Source of the DNA: Tyzzerella sp963558545
Lineage (GTDB): Bacteria; Bacillota; Clostridia; Lachnospirales; CAG-274
Assembly (NCBI RefSeq): GCF_963558545.1
Contig: NZ_CAUWHO010000014.1
Location: 1 to 44,373 of the forward strand
Length of the DNA: 44,373 nt
Direction of reading: 5' to 3'
The notes below the pieces were generated by a model. The model saw nothing but the letters and a program-made list of their open reading frames with translations. It was not told the DNA's origin and did not search any database. Below, in pieces: positions 7,517 to 16,725 of the stretch (position 1 is its first letter; each line of letters opens with the position of its first letter). Both the position numbers and the translations under genes were made by a program.

Positions 7517-8740
7517 TTATATTAATTTTAATAAATTACTAAAACAAATATGAACTGTTTTATCTCTTATTTTTTGTCTATCACCTTTTAACATAAGCTT
7601 TTTACAAAAAGTATCTCTACCTTCAATAGATATAGCTATATATACAAGTCCTACTGGTTTTTTATCTGTTCCACCTGTTGGGCCTGCTATACCTGTTGTA
7701 GATATACCTATTGTTGTGTTAGATTTTTTTCTAATACCCTCTGCCATTTGTATAGCCACCTGCTCACTAACAGCACCGTATTTTTCTAAGTCTTCTTTAC
7801 ACACGTTAAGCTCATATACTTTGCTTTCATTAGAATATGATATAACACCATTTAAAAACACTTTAGATGCCGATGCTACATTTACTATGCTAGATGCTAA
7901 AAGACCTCCTGTACAAGATTCGGCAGTAGATATTGTAATATTATTTTCTATAAGCTTATTTACTACAACCTCTTGTAATGTATCATCATCTTCTCCATAT
8001 ATATACTCATTAAAAATACTATATAATTTATCAACTGTAGGCTTTAAAATATTTTGAGCTTCTTCTTTTGTTTTCCCACTTGCCGTTATTCTAAATCTCA
8101 TTTCATTATTACCTGCATATGGTGCTATGGTAGGATTTTTAGAAGAAAGCATTAAATCTCTTATTATCTCAGATGCGTTACTCTCCCCTATACCACATAA
8201 ATTAAGATTTTTAGATACTAACACTTTATCTGTATATTTTTCTAATATAGGCTTTACCTGTTTATTAAACATAGGTATACATTCTTTTGGTGGTCCTGGT
8301 AAAATAACTGCTATTTTATTCTTTTCTTCTATAATACAGCCAGATGCTGTACCATTTTCGTTTACTAAAACTATTGCATTTTCTGGTAAATCGGCTTGTT
8401 TTAAATTTGATAAAGGCATATCTTCATCTACAAAATATGATTTTAAATTTTCCAAGCTTTCTTTATGAGTAACTAGCTTTTTATTAAAGTATTTTGCAAA
8501 AGTTTCTTTTGTCAAATCATCATCTGTAGGGCCAAGTCCACCAGTAGATATTATTATATCTGCCCTTTTATAAGCAATATCAATAGCATCTAACAATCTT
8601 TTTTCATTATCTCCAATAGACGTTTTATAAAAAACATCTATACCCATATTAGCAAGCTCACTTGCTATATATTTAGCATTTGTATCTAATATTTCACCTA
8701 ATAAAATTTCCGTTCCTACAGAAAAAATTTCTGCTTTCAT
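7517..8740 (-). CDS. cinA: CinA: competence-damage protein / NMN amidohydrolase
   Basis: Two-domain CinA, 407 aa. The N-terminal molybdopterin-binding-like (COG1058) domain has FSVGTEILLGEI and STGGLGPTDDD. The C-terminal PncC-like nicotinamide mononucleotide deamidase domain is at about 255-407, with STAESCTGGLLAS and STTGIAGPTGG. It recycles pyridine nucleotides and salvages damaged ones, and lies just upstream of recA as in many Firmicutes. The RBS AGAGGTGG is about 6 bp before the ATG. Both domains look complete. Confidence 0.95.
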   Translation of the reverse strand: MKAEIFSVGTEILLGEILDTNAKYIASELANMGIDVFYKTSIGDNEKRLLDAIDIAYKRADIIISTGGLGPTDDDLTKETFAKYFNKKLVTHKESLENLKSYFVDEDMPLSNLKQADLPENAIVLVNENGTASGCIIEEKNKIAVILPGPPKECIPMFNKQVKPILEKYTDKVLVSKNLNLCGIGESNASEIIRDLMLSSKNPTIAPYAGNNEMRFRITASGKTKEEAQNILKPTVDKLYSIFNEYIYGEDDDTLQEVVVNKLIENNITISTAESCTGGLLASSIVNVASASKVFLNGVISYSNESKVYELNVCKEDLEKYGAVSEQVAIQMAEGIRKKSNTTIGISTTGIAGPTGGTDKKPVGLVYIAISIEGRDTFCKKLMLKGDRQKIRDKTVHICFSNLLKLI

Positions 8741-8796
8741 AAGACCACCTCTTTTTAATATTAACTATAAATATATTTTAACCTAAAAAATAAGTA

Positions 8797-9354
8797 TTAA
8801 TCTTTTAAAACATTTTTATTTTTTATAAAATATTCCATTAATGAATATATTGTTAAAATTACAGATAAAACTATTAAAATATGGCTTATATATATAAATA
8901 TGATATTGTTAATATTTAATAGTAAAAATATTATCATAATCATTTGAAAAATAGTTTTTAGTTTACCAGAATTACCAGCAGCTATAACTACATTTTTTTC
9001 CATAGCAATAGTCCTAAAGCCTGTCATAAAAAACTCTCTAGCTATTATTAATATAACAACCCAAGCTTTTAATGGTACTATGGCATCTTCCATAGATATT
9101 AAAGCTATCATAGTAGATGTAACTAATAATTTATCTGCAAGAGGGTCCATAAACTTACCAAAATTTGTTATAAGATTATATTTTCTTGCTATGTATCCAT
9201 CTAAAGCATCTGTTACCGATGCCACTATAAATATTGTTGTAGCTATATAACGTCTTATTTGTATGTCTAGTGGTATAAAATCGAATAATATAAATATTAA
9301 TAAAAATGGTATTAATATTATTCTAAAAATAGTAAGTTTGTTAGGTAAGTTCAT
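8797..9354 (-). CDS. pgsA: CDP-diacylglycerol-glycerol-3-phosphate 3-phosphatidyltransferase
   Basis: Membrane enzyme that makes phosphatidylglycerophosphate, the committed step to phosphatidylglycerol and cardiolipin. The CDP-alcohol phosphotransferase signature D-x2-DG-x2-AR-x8-G-x3-D-x3-D is complete: Asp49, Asp52, Gly53, Ala56, Arg57, Gly66, Asp70, Asp74. There are about five hydrophobic segments in 185 aa. The RBS GGGGGG is 6-7 bp before the ATG. It lies between rimO and cinA on the same strand, with short gaps. Confidence 0.95.
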   Translation of the reverse strand: MNLPNKLTIFRIILIPFLLIFILFDFIPLDIQIRRYIATTIFIVASVTDALDGYIARKYNLITNFGKFMDPLADKLLVTSTMIALISMEDAIVPLKAWVVILIIAREFFMTGFRTIAMEKNVVIAAGNSGKLKTIFQMIMIIFLLLNINNIIFIYISHILIVLSVILTIYSLMEYFIKNKNVLKD

Positions 9355-9372
9355 ATTATTACCCCCCTAGTT

Positions 9373-10728
9373 TTATATTTGTATCTCTCCTATAAGGTCG
9401 TATTCATAGGCATCTGTAATTTTTATATTATAAAAATCTCCTGCTATAAGCTCCATATCTTCTGGTGCTTTAAAAAATACAAAACCGTCTATCTCATAGC
9501 AATCTCTATAACTTCTGCTACAATAAACATTGTCTTCACCCTCTATTTTACCCTCTACAATAACTTCTAATGTTCTACCAATAAATTTCCTACATATACT
9601 AGAAGAAATGTCTTTTTGTAATAACATAAGTTTTTCTTTTCTTTCTTCTTTAACATCTTCATCTATTTGATTATCCATATTGTAAGCTGGTGTGCCTTCT
9701 TCTCTAGAATATGTAAATATACCAAGCCTATCAAATTTCATTTTTTCTGTAAATTCATAAAGATTTTTAAATGCCTCTTCTGTTTCATTTGGAAAGCCTA
9801 CTATAAATGTAGTTCTTATACATATATCTGGCATTTTTTCTCTTAATTTTGATATAGTATTTTCTAATTTTTCTCTTGTACTTCTTCTTCCCATAAGCTT
9901 TAATATTTTATCATCTGCGTGTTGTATAGGCATATCTATATATTTACATACTTTATCATTAGTTGCCATTTCTTCTATAAGCTCATCATCTATATGCTCT
10001 GGATAACAATATAAAATTCTTAACCATTTAATGTCATCTATTTCTGATAATCTTCTTAAAAGCTCTGGTAGTTTTTTCTCACCATATATATCTGTACCAT
10101 ATAGAGATGAATCTTGTGCAACAAGTATAATTTCTTTAACATCTTGGCTAGCTAAAAGTTTAGCTTCTTCTATAAGACTTTCTATGGTACGGCTTCTAAA
10201 TTTTCCTCTTATAGATGGTATAGTACAATATGTACATCTTTTATCACAACCCTCTGCTATTTTAAGATAAGCAAATCCACCTGTTGTAGTAACTACTCTT
10301 TTAAGAGAATTTTTTTCATCTAAAGCCTTATTATTATCTGTTATAAGCTGTACTTTTTTATGCCCTTGTAATATTTCTTTTATAACATTACCTATGTTTT
10401 CAAAATCTCCAGTACCTACTACTGCATCTACCTCTGGTAAAGAATCAAATATTTCTTCTTTATATCTTTGAGCCATACACCCTGTAACTATTATACCTTG
10501 ACAATTACCTGTTTGTTTATAATCTGCCACTCTTAATATATTTTCTATACCTTCTTCGCTTGCGTCTATTTTAAATCCACAACTATTTATTATTATTATA
10601 TTAGCTTGTTCTTCTTGTTCTGTTATAATATATCCTTCTTCTTTTATAAGTCCAAGCATTATTTCACTATCCATAAGGTTTTTATCGCACCCTAAAGATA
10701 CAAAAGCTATTTTAACTTTATTATCCAA
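9373..10728 (-). CDS. rimO: ribosomal protein S12 methylthiotransferase RimO
   Basis: Radical-SAM enzyme that adds a methylthio group to an aspartate of ribosomal protein S12. Cluster-binding cysteines: Cys14, Cys50 and Cys84 in the N-terminal UPF0004 domain, and Cys161, Cys165 and Cys168 in CDKRCTYC for the radical-SAM cluster. A C-terminal TRAM domain follows. The 451-aa length and order fit RimO rather than MiaB. The start is TTG at 10728, with AGAGGAG 7 bp upstream, one base after the folD stop, so translation is probably coupled to folD. Confidence 0.95.
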   Translation of the reverse strand: MDNKVKIAFVSLGCDKNLMDSEIMLGLIKEEGYIITEQEEQANIIIINSCGFKIDASEEGIENILRVADYKQTGNCQGIIVTGCMAQRYKEEIFDSLPEVDAVVGTGDFENIGNVIKEILQGHKKVQLITDNNKALDEKNSLKRVVTTTGGFAYLKIAEGCDKRCTYCTIPSIRGKFRSRTIESLIEEAKLLASQDVKEIILVAQDSSLYGTDIYGEKKLPELLRRLSEIDDIKWLRILYCYPEHIDDELIEEMATNDKVCKYIDMPIQHADDKILKLMGRRSTREKLENTISKLREKMPDICIRTTFIVGFPNETEEAFKNLYEFTEKMKFDRLGIFTYSREEGTPAYNMDNQIDEDVKEERKEKLMLLQKDISSSICRKFIGRTLEVIVEGKIEGEDNVYCSRSYRDCYEIDGFVFFKAPEDMELIAGDFYNIKITDAYEYDLIGEIQI

Positions 10729-10729
10729 T

Positions 10730-11584
10730 TTAATTCTCCTCTATATTTATATTATTTTGTATTTTATATGCTATTAAGCAATTTTTCATAAGCATAGTAA
10801 TAGTCATAGGCCCAACACCACCAGGTACTGGCGTAATAAGGCTAGCTTTATTGCTACAACTAAAATCTATATCTCCACATAGTTTGCCATCAAACCTATT
10901 TATACCAACATCTATAAGGATAACACCCTCTTTTACCATATGTGGCTTTAAAAAATTAGCAACGCCAATAGCAACAATAATAATATCTGCTTGTTTTGTC
11001 AAATATTCTAAATCTTTAGTTTTTGTATGTGCTGTTGTAACCGTTGCATCTTCATTTAAAAGCATCATAGATATAGGCTTACCTACAATATTACTTCTAC
11101 CTATAACAAGAGCATTTTTACCTTTTATTTCTACATTATACCTTTTTAAAATCTCCATACAACCAGAAGGTGTACAAGATTTTAAAGTAGCACTATTAGT
11201 AGATAACAAGCCTATGTTATAAGGGTGAAATCCGTCTACATCTTTTAAAGGGTTTATTTTAAAAAGTATATTTTTTTCATTTATATGCTTTGGTAAAGGT
11301 AATTGTACCAATATGCCATTTACACTAGTATCGTCGTTTAGCTCTTCTATTAAACTTAAAAGCTCAACTTCTGATATACTATCATCTAAAAAATATGTAT
11401 CTGTTTTTATCCCTACATAATCACAAGCTTTATTTTTATTGTTTACATATATATGGCTTGCATCATCATTACCCAATATAATAACAGCAAGGCAAGGCTT
11501 TTTACCTTGTAAATTTTCTATATCTTTTTTTATTTCATCTTTAATAATTTTAGCTATTTCTGTACCATTTATTATATTACTCAT
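10730..11584 (-). CDS. folD: bifunctional methylenetetrahydrofolate dehydrogenase / cyclohydrolase
   Basis: Interconverts 5,10-methylene-THF and 10-formyl-THF in one-carbon metabolism. The family signatures GILVQLPLPKHI (about 93-104), the NADP-binding VIGRSNIVGKPI and the C-terminal TPVPGGVGPMT are present. The 284-aa length is standard. It is the first gene of the minus-strand run ending with recA. A weak AGAAAGG RBS precedes the ATG, and a perfect consensus promoter lies 40 bp upstream. Confidence 0.96.
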   Translation of the reverse strand: MSNIINGTEIAKIIKDEIKKDIENLQGKKPCLAVIILGNDDASHIYVNNKNKACDYVGIKTDTYFLDDSISEVELLSLIEELNDDTSVNGILVQLPLPKHINEKNILFKINPLKDVDGFHPYNIGLLSTNSATLKSCTPSGCMEILKRYNVEIKGKNALVIGRSNIVGKPISMMLLNEDATVTTAHTKTKDLEYLTKQADIIIVAIGVANFLKPHMVKEGVILIDVGINRFDGKLCGDIDFSCSNKASLITPVPGGVGPMTITMLMKNCLIAYKIQNNINIEEN

Positions 11585-11624
11585 ATTATGCCTTTCTAGT
11601 TTTTTATTTTTAATAGCCTAATTT

Positions 11625-11653
11625 ATTATATAATTAATAATATTCTTTGTCAA
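11625..11653 (-). promoter_or_regulatory. consensus promoter of the folD-rimO-pgsA-cinA-recA unit
   Basis: On the minus strand TTGACA (11653-11648) is exactly 17 bp from TATAAT (11630-11625). I see no LexA-type box overlapping it. Confidence 0.85.
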
Positions 11654-11733
11654 ATAAAATAAAAGCATTTTCCTAGTAATTAAAATTACATTTTTTACAA
11701 GAATTTAGACACTTTTTTAATATGTATAAATTT

Positions 11734-11763
11734 TTTACAGGTATAAATAACTGTATAAATACA
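11734..11763 (+). promoter_or_regulatory. promoter/operator candidate upstream of oleate hydratase
   Basis: TTTACA (11734-11739) is followed by GGTATAAATAA and then the palindrome TGTAT-AA-ATACA (11752-11763). The same motif, with one mismatch, lies in both promoter spacers between the tetR gene and the methyltransferase gene, so it may be the TetR operator. I cannot place the -10 box with confidence. Confidence 0.45.
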
Positions 11764-11852
11764 AAATATATTAAAAGGTATAAACTAAACTTAGCCAATA
11801 TTTATATATCTTAAAAAATTTAATAATAAATTATAGAAAAGAGGTTTTATAT

Positions 11853-13562
11853 ATGAAATTAAATAAAAATCAAATAGCAAAATTAATAGGTTTTACTGGT
11901 ATGGCTGTTATAACAGGTGCTATTGCTAAAAAAGCTTATGATAAAAATAAATCTACCAAAACATTAAATCTACCTTTAAATACAGATAGAGAAGTTTATT
12001 TTGTAGGTGGTGGTATAGGCTCTTTAGCTGGTGCTGCTTATCTTATAAGAGATTGTAAAATGGCAGGTAAAAATATTCATATATTAGAGGGACTTCATAT
12101 ACTAGGTGGAAGTAATGATGGTAGTGGAAATATAGAAAATGGATTTTTATGTCGTGGTGGTAGAATGTTAAATGAAGAAACATACGAAAACTTTTGGGAA
12201 CTATTTTCTACTATTCCTTCATTAGAACAAGAAGGCATTAGTGTTACAGAAGAAATTTTAAACTTTGATAAGCACCACCCAACTTGTGCTCAAGCAAGAC
12301 TTGTCGATAAAGATGGGCATATATTAAATGTAAAATCTATGGGCTTTAACAATAGTGATAGATTAGCTCTTGCAAAACTTATGAAAACACCAGAAAAAAG
12401 TTTAGATAACCTTACAATAGAAGATTGGTTTAAAGATACCCCTCACTTTTTTGAAACAAACTTTTGGTATATGTGGCAAACTACATTTGCTTTTCAAAAA
12501 TGGTCTAGTTTATTTGAATTTAAAAGATATATGGAAAGAATGATATTTGAATTTTCAAGGATAGAAACATTAGAGGGTGTTACTAGAACTAGATTTAACC
12601 AATATGAATCTGTAATACTTCCTTTAAAAAAATATTTAAAAGATAAAGGGGTAGATTTTAGAACAAACCAAACAGTTGTTGATATAGATTTTGAAGATGG
12701 AGAAAAAACTATTGCAAAAACTATTTATATAAAAGAAAATAATACAGAAAAACAAATTGATTTAACAGAAAAAGACCTTTGCATAATAACAAATGGTTGT
12801 ATGACAGACAATGCTACCCTTGGTGATTTTAACACTGCTCCAAAATATGAACCTAAAAATCCTATGTCTAGCGAGCTTTGGAAAAAAATAGCTAAAAAAA
12901 GAGAAGGCTTTGGCAATCCAGAACCATTTTTTGATAACCCAGAAGAAACTAACTGGGAAAGCTTTACTGTTACTATGAAAGGAAACAAACTATTAAAAAT
13001 GATAGAAAACTTCTCTGGTAATATACCAGGTAGTGGAGCCTTAATGACTTTTAAAGATTCAAACTGGCTTATGAGCATAGTTGTTGCAGCTCAACCTCAC
13101 TTTAAAAAGCAACCTATGGATACAACTATATTTTGGGGTTATGGGCTATATACAGATAAAATAGGTAATTATATAAAAAAACCTATGAGAGAATGTACTG
13201 GTAAAGAAATATTAGAGGAGCTTTTATACCATCTACATTTTTTAAGCGAAAAAGATGAAATATTAGAAAGTATTGTAAATGTTATTCCTTGTATGATGCC
13301 TTATATAGACTCTCAATTTCAACCAAGAAAAATGTCAGATAGACCTAAGGTAGTACCTAAAAATTCTATAAATGTAGCTTTTGTTAGCCAATTTGTAGAA
13401 ATACCAGAAGATATGGTGTTTACAGAAGAATACTCTGTAAGAGCAGCAAGAATAGCCGTATATGAGCTTATGGGATATAAAGGTAAAAAAATATGCCCAG
13501 TAACACCTTATAAAAAAGACCCTACTGTTATAAAAAATGCTATAAAAACATCTTTTAGATAA
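11853..13562 (+). CDS. ohyA: oleate hydratase (myosin-cross-reactive antigen family)
   Basis: FAD-dependent fatty-acid hydratase that adds water to cis-9 double bonds (oleate to 10-hydroxystearate). This is often a detoxification of host unsaturated fatty acids. The FAD-binding GGGIGSLAG is at 52-60, then ILEGLHILGGSNDGSG, and the conserved RGGRMLNEETYE and FQKWSS regions. The 569 aa is near family length, but the protein starts with a hydrophobic stretch (about 9-26, with lysines on both sides). This could be a membrane anchor and is not typical of the soluble enzymes. I cannot assign the catalytic Glu with certainty. The RBS AGAGG is about 8 bp from the ATG. Confidence 0.9.
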   Translation: MKLNKNQIAKLIGFTGMAVITGAIAKKAYDKNKSTKTLNLPLNTDREVYFVGGGIGSLAGAAYLIRDCKMAGKNIHILEGLHILGGSNDGSGNIENGFLCRGGRMLNEETYENFWELFSTIPSLEQEGISVTEEILNFDKHHPTCAQARLVDKDGHILNVKSMGFNNSDRLALAKLMKTPEKSLDNLTIEDWFKDTPHFFETNFWYMWQTTFAFQKWSSLFEFKRYMERMIFEFSRIETLEGVTRTRFNQYESVILPLKKYLKDKGVDFRTNQTVVDIDFEDGEKTIAKTIYIKENNTEKQIDLTEKDLCIITNGCMTDNATLGDFNTAPKYEPKNPMSSELWKKIAKKREGFGNPEPFFDNPEETNWESFTVTMKGNKLLKMIENFSGNIPGSGALMTFKDSNWLMSIVVAAQPHFKKQPMDTTIFWGYGLYTDKIGNYIKKPMRECTGKEILEELLYHLHFLSEKDEILESIVNVIPCMMPYIDSQFQPRKMSDRPKVVPKNSINVAFVSQFVEIPEDMVFTEEYSVRAARIAVYELMGYKGKKICPVTPYKKDPTVIKNAIKTSFR

Positions 13563-13647
13563 TTTTATTACAAATAATGATATATTGTATAATTAATGGT
13601 ATAATATTATTAGGTAATACTATTATAAATAATTTGGAGGTACTTTT

Positions 13648-15222
13648 ATGGATAAGACTATATATTTTGGTGGAGATATTATAACTTTAGAAGATACACT
13701 TTATACAGATGCAGTTTTAGTAGAAAATGGTATTATAAAAGATTTAGATACATTTGATAACCTTATTAAAAATAATAAAGATGCAAATCTTATTAATCTA
13801 AATGGAGCTACTATGCTTCCTGCATTTTTAGACTCTCATAGCCATTTATCTAGCTTAGCTTTAACAACAGAATTAGTTAAGCTCCACAATGCTAAAAGCT
13901 TTGATGATATAAAAAATATAATTTTAAAATTTGCAAAAGATAATAATATCCCTAAAGATGAATGGATTATATGCTTTGGGTATGATAATAACAATCTAAA
14001 AGAAAAATCTCATCCAGACAAATTTATGTTAGATACCATTAATATAGAAAACCCAATTCTACTTACACACACATCTGGTCATATGGGAGTAGTAAACCAA
14101 AAAGGGCTAGATTTATTTAATATAGATAAAAACACTAAAGAAAAACCAGGTGGGAAAATAGGACGTGTTGGAAATACTAACGAACCTAATGGATATTTAG
14201 AAGAAAATGCCTTTATATCAAGATGTACCAATGTTTATAAAACTACCAGTGATAAAATAAAAAAATTAATTAACAACGCCCAAAATATTTACGCAAGCTA
14301 TGGTATAACTACAGCTCAAGAAGGACTTTTAACACCAAAAGAACTTGGTATGCTAAAATTAGGAGATAGCATAATAGATATAATAGGTTATGTAGATATA
14401 AAAAATTACCCTGACTTATTAAACAATGAAAAAGACTATTTAAAAAAATACAATAACGGTGTTAAACTTTTAGGATATAAAGCATTTTTAGACGGTAGCC
14501 CTCAAGGTAAAACTGCCTGGCTTACAAAACCATATGAAAACGAAAAGGACTATAAAGGTTACCCTATATACGAAGATGCACAAGTAACTAACTTTTTTAA
14601 AAAAGCTATTACAGAAAATGTACAAATGTTAATACATTGTAACGGTGATGCTGCTTGTGAACAATTTATAAGATGCTATAAACAAGCTAAAGAAGAAACC
14701 AACTGTAAAAATAACATTAGACCTGTTATGATACATTCTCAAATGCTAAGAAAAGATTTACTACCTCTTGTAAAAGAACTTGATATAATACCATCTTATT
14801 TTGTAGCTCATACTTTTTATTGGGGCGATGTGCATATAAAAAATTTAGGTGAAAGAGCTTATAACATAAGTCCGTTAAAATCTTCTAGCGACCTTAATAT
14901 AATATATACACTACATCAAGATGCACCTGTTATTATGCCAAATATGATAGAAACTATATGGTGTGCTACAAATCGTATTACAAAAGACGGTGTATCTATT
15001 GGAAAAGATGAAATAATAACTCCTCTTGATGCTATTAAAGCTGTAACTATTAATGCTAGCTATCAGTATTTTGAAGAAGATATAAAAGGTTCTATAAAAA
15101 TAGGTAAACAAGCAAACTTTGTAATTTTATCAAAAAATCCACTAAAAATACCTACAAGCGAAATTAAAGATATAGAAATTTTAAAAACAATAAAATTAGA
15201 TAAAGTTATCTTTGAAAAATAA
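13648..15222 (+). CDS. amidohydrolase family protein, YtcJ-like
   Basis: A 524-aa metal-dependent hydrolase of the Amidohydro_3 (YtcJ-like) group. The N-terminal small beta domain leads into the metal motif H-x-H (His64, His66) in LDSHSHL. MLIHCNGDAA and VMIHSQM probably supply further ligands, and a C-terminal composite domain has GSIKIGKQANFVIL. The substrate is unknown; relatives act on formamides, N-acyl compounds or other amides. It lies 85 bp after the oleate hydratase gene on the same strand, with RBS TTGGAGG. Co-expression is plausible, because no terminator is visible between them. A link to lipid amides would be speculation. Confidence 0.8.
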   Translation: MDKTIYFGGDIITLEDTLYTDAVLVENGIIKDLDTFDNLIKNNKDANLINLNGATMLPAFLDSHSHLSSLALTTELVKLHNAKSFDDIKNIILKFAKDNNIPKDEWIICFGYDNNNLKEKSHPDKFMLDTINIENPILLTHTSGHMGVVNQKGLDLFNIDKNTKEKPGGKIGRVGNTNEPNGYLEENAFISRCTNVYKTTSDKIKKLINNAQNIYASYGITTAQEGLLTPKELGMLKLGDSIIDIIGYVDIKNYPDLLNNEKDYLKKYNNGVKLLGYKAFLDGSPQGKTAWLTKPYENEKDYKGYPIYEDAQVTNFFKKAITENVQMLIHCNGDAACEQFIRCYKQAKEETNCKNNIRPVMIHSQMLRKDLLPLVKELDIIPSYFVAHTFYWGDVHIKNLGERAYNISPLKSSSDLNIIYTLHQDAPVIMPNMIETIWCATNRITKDGVSIGKDEIITPLDAIKAVTINASYQYFEEDIKGSIKIGKQANFVILSKNPLKIPTSEIKDIEILKTIKLDKVIFEK

Positions 15223-15235
15223 ATATTAAATATAA

Positions 15236-15270
15236 AAATAAAGGCTGTTAAATTAATAGTCTTTATTTTT
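15236..15270. terminator. terminator between amidohydrolase and tetR (convergent)
   Basis: The 11-bp stem 15236-15246 / 15258-15268 contains one G-U pair and is followed by T residues. Its right half overlaps the last codons of the tetR gene. Confidence 0.7.
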
Positions 15271-15816
15271 TAGTCCATCTATAACATATGTCTTTATGTT
15301 ATCTACTAAACTTTTTAATCTTTTTGTAATATCTTCTTCGTCTTCTTTCATACCATTTCTTATCCAATCTATTATAATCCCACACATACCATTAGAAAAA
15401 TATGTAGCAAAAAAATCTATATTTTTTATATCCAATGTTTTTTCTCTATCTATTTTTATTATTGCCTTTACAAATAATTTTTTTACAATGTTAAAAAAAT
15501 ATCCCTTAAAATAATTTTCATCACATTTTACAACACAAACATAAAAGTGTTTTTGATTTTTTAAAATCTTTAGTCCTTCTAAAAGCTTTATATCCCAGTT
15601 ATAGAGAGTAGTTTCACTACTTATATGTAATAAATCATTATTATATATCCATTTTATAAGCTCAAATTTATCTTCAAAATGATAATAAAATGTTTGCCTA
15701 TTTAACCCACTTTTTTTGGTAATATCAAGCACAGTTATTTTATTAAATGGCTTTTCATATAACAATTCTTTTAAACTTTCTGATAAAATATTTTTTGTAA
15801 TAGTAGAAGCAGTCAT
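15253..15816 (-). CDS. TetR/AcrR-family regulator
   Basis: DNA-binding regulator. The N-terminal helix-turn-helix region includes ITVLDITKKSGLNRQTFYYHF. The C-terminal domain looks like the TetR_C_8/DhaS-like type, with IDWIRNGM near the end. I place the start at 15816 (187 aa): AAGGAGG (15829-15823) is 6 bp before it, while the longer frame to 15855 has no RBS and would run into the -10 box. It diverges from the methyltransferase gene and converges on the amidohydrolase. A palindromic TGTATAAATACA-like motif in its own promoter spacer, in the divergent promoter and upstream of oleate hydratase suggests the three are co-regulated. This is inference; the ligand is unknown. Confidence 0.85.
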   Translation of the reverse strand: MTASTITKNILSESLKELLYEKPFNKITVLDITKKSGLNRQTFYYHFEDKFELIKWIYNNDLLHISSETTLYNWDIKLLEGLKILKNQKHFYVCVVKCDENYFKGYFFNIVKKLFVKAIIKIDREKTLDIKNIDFFATYFSNGMCGIIIDWIRNGMKEDEEDITKRLKSLVDNIKTYVIDGLKNKDY

Positions 15817-15837
15817 AACAAACCTCCTTTTAAAAAT

Positions 15838-15866
15838 AGTATAGTATAAATACATTTTTTTGTAAA
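15838..15866 (-). promoter_or_regulatory. tetR promoter with operator-like spacer
   Basis: On the minus strand TTTACA (15866-15861) is 17 bp from TATACT (15843-15838). The spacer holds AGTATAAATACA (plus-strand 15843-15854), one mismatch from the palindrome near 11752. Confidence 0.65.
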
Positions 15867-15872
15867 GTAACC

Positions 15873-15901
15873 TTGAAAAATACCCTGTATAAATATATAA
15901 T
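15873..15901 (+). promoter_or_regulatory. methyltransferase promoter with operator-like spacer
   Basis: TTGAAA (15873-15878) and TATAAT (15896-15901) are 17 bp apart. TGTATAAATATA (15886-15897) fills the spacer and overlaps the -10 box. Confidence 0.65.
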
Positions 15902-15960
15902 ATATATATTAATAAAGTATTAATATATATTAACTCTAAGCAATTTAAGGAGATATAAAT

Positions 15961-16725
15961 ATGTCTATTTATGAAAATTTTTCAGAAGTATATGACACTT
16001 TTATGGAAAATATACCTTATGAAGATTGGCTTATATACATAGAAAAAATATGGGCTAAATTTAATCTAAACCCAAAGCTAATAGCAGACCTTGCCTGTGG
16101 CACTGGCAATATAACTATCCCTTTAGCAAAAAAAGGGTACGAGCTAATAGGTATAGATAACTCTTTTCAAATGCTTGCAAAAGCTAGAGAAAAATCTATA
16201 AAAGAAAATGTAAATATACTGTATTTAGAACAAGATATGCAAGAGTTTGAGCTTTATGGAACAGTAGATTGTGTACTTAGCATATGCGATAGTATAAACT
16301 ATATATTAGAAGAAGATGACCTACTGCAAGTTTTTAAACTAGTAAATAACTATCTAGACCCTAAAGGACTTTTTATATTTGATATAAACACTGTATACAA
16401 ATTTAAAAACATTCTAGCTGATAATAGCTTTTCTGGAACTACCAAAAATTCTGCATATACATTAGAAAACTATTTTGATAATGAAGAAATGATAAACGAA
16501 TTTTATACAAACTTTTTTATAAAAGATAAAAAAACTAATCTTTATCATAGATTTGAAGAAATACACTATGAAAAAGCATATTCTATTAAAAAAATAAAAG
16601 AGCTTATAAAAAAATCTGGCCTTGAGCTTTTAGCTGTTTATGATGAGCTTACTTTTAATGAGCCAAAAGAAGATAGCCAAAGAGTGTTTTTTATAGCTCG
16701 TGAAAATGGAAAATCAATTTTTTGA
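15961..16725 (+). CDS. class I SAM-dependent methyltransferase
   Basis: A 254-aa Rossmann-fold methyltransferase. Motif I is DLACGTGN (about 43-50), followed by the acidic GIDNS (about 63-67) and the post-II region DCVLSICDSINYI. The C-terminal part resembles small-molecule methyltransferases of the ubiquinone/menaquinone-type superfamily. The substrate cannot be named. The RBS AAGGAG precedes the ATG. The last few codons (KSIF and stop) are the first bases of an intergenic repeat, and the TGA at 16723-16725 is inside that repeat's hairpin, so the native C-terminus has probably been replaced by repeat insertion. Confidence 0.85.
   Translation: MSIYENFSEVYDTFMENIPYEDWLIYIEKIWAKFNLNPKLIADLACGTGNITIPLAKKGYELIGIDNSFQMLAKAREKSIKENVNILYLEQDMQEFELYGTVDCVLSICDSINYILEEDDLLQVFKLVNNYLDPKGLFIFDINTVYKFKNILADNSFSGTTKNSAYTLENYFDNEEMINEFYTNFFIKDKKTNLYHRFEEIHYEKAYSIKKIKELIKKSGLELLAVYDELTFNEPKEDSQRVFFIARENGKSIF

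Noticed and set aside
15817..15855. Upstream start of the TetR gene
   Set aside because: It would lie inside the promoter -10 region and has no RBS; 15816 has AAGGAGG.
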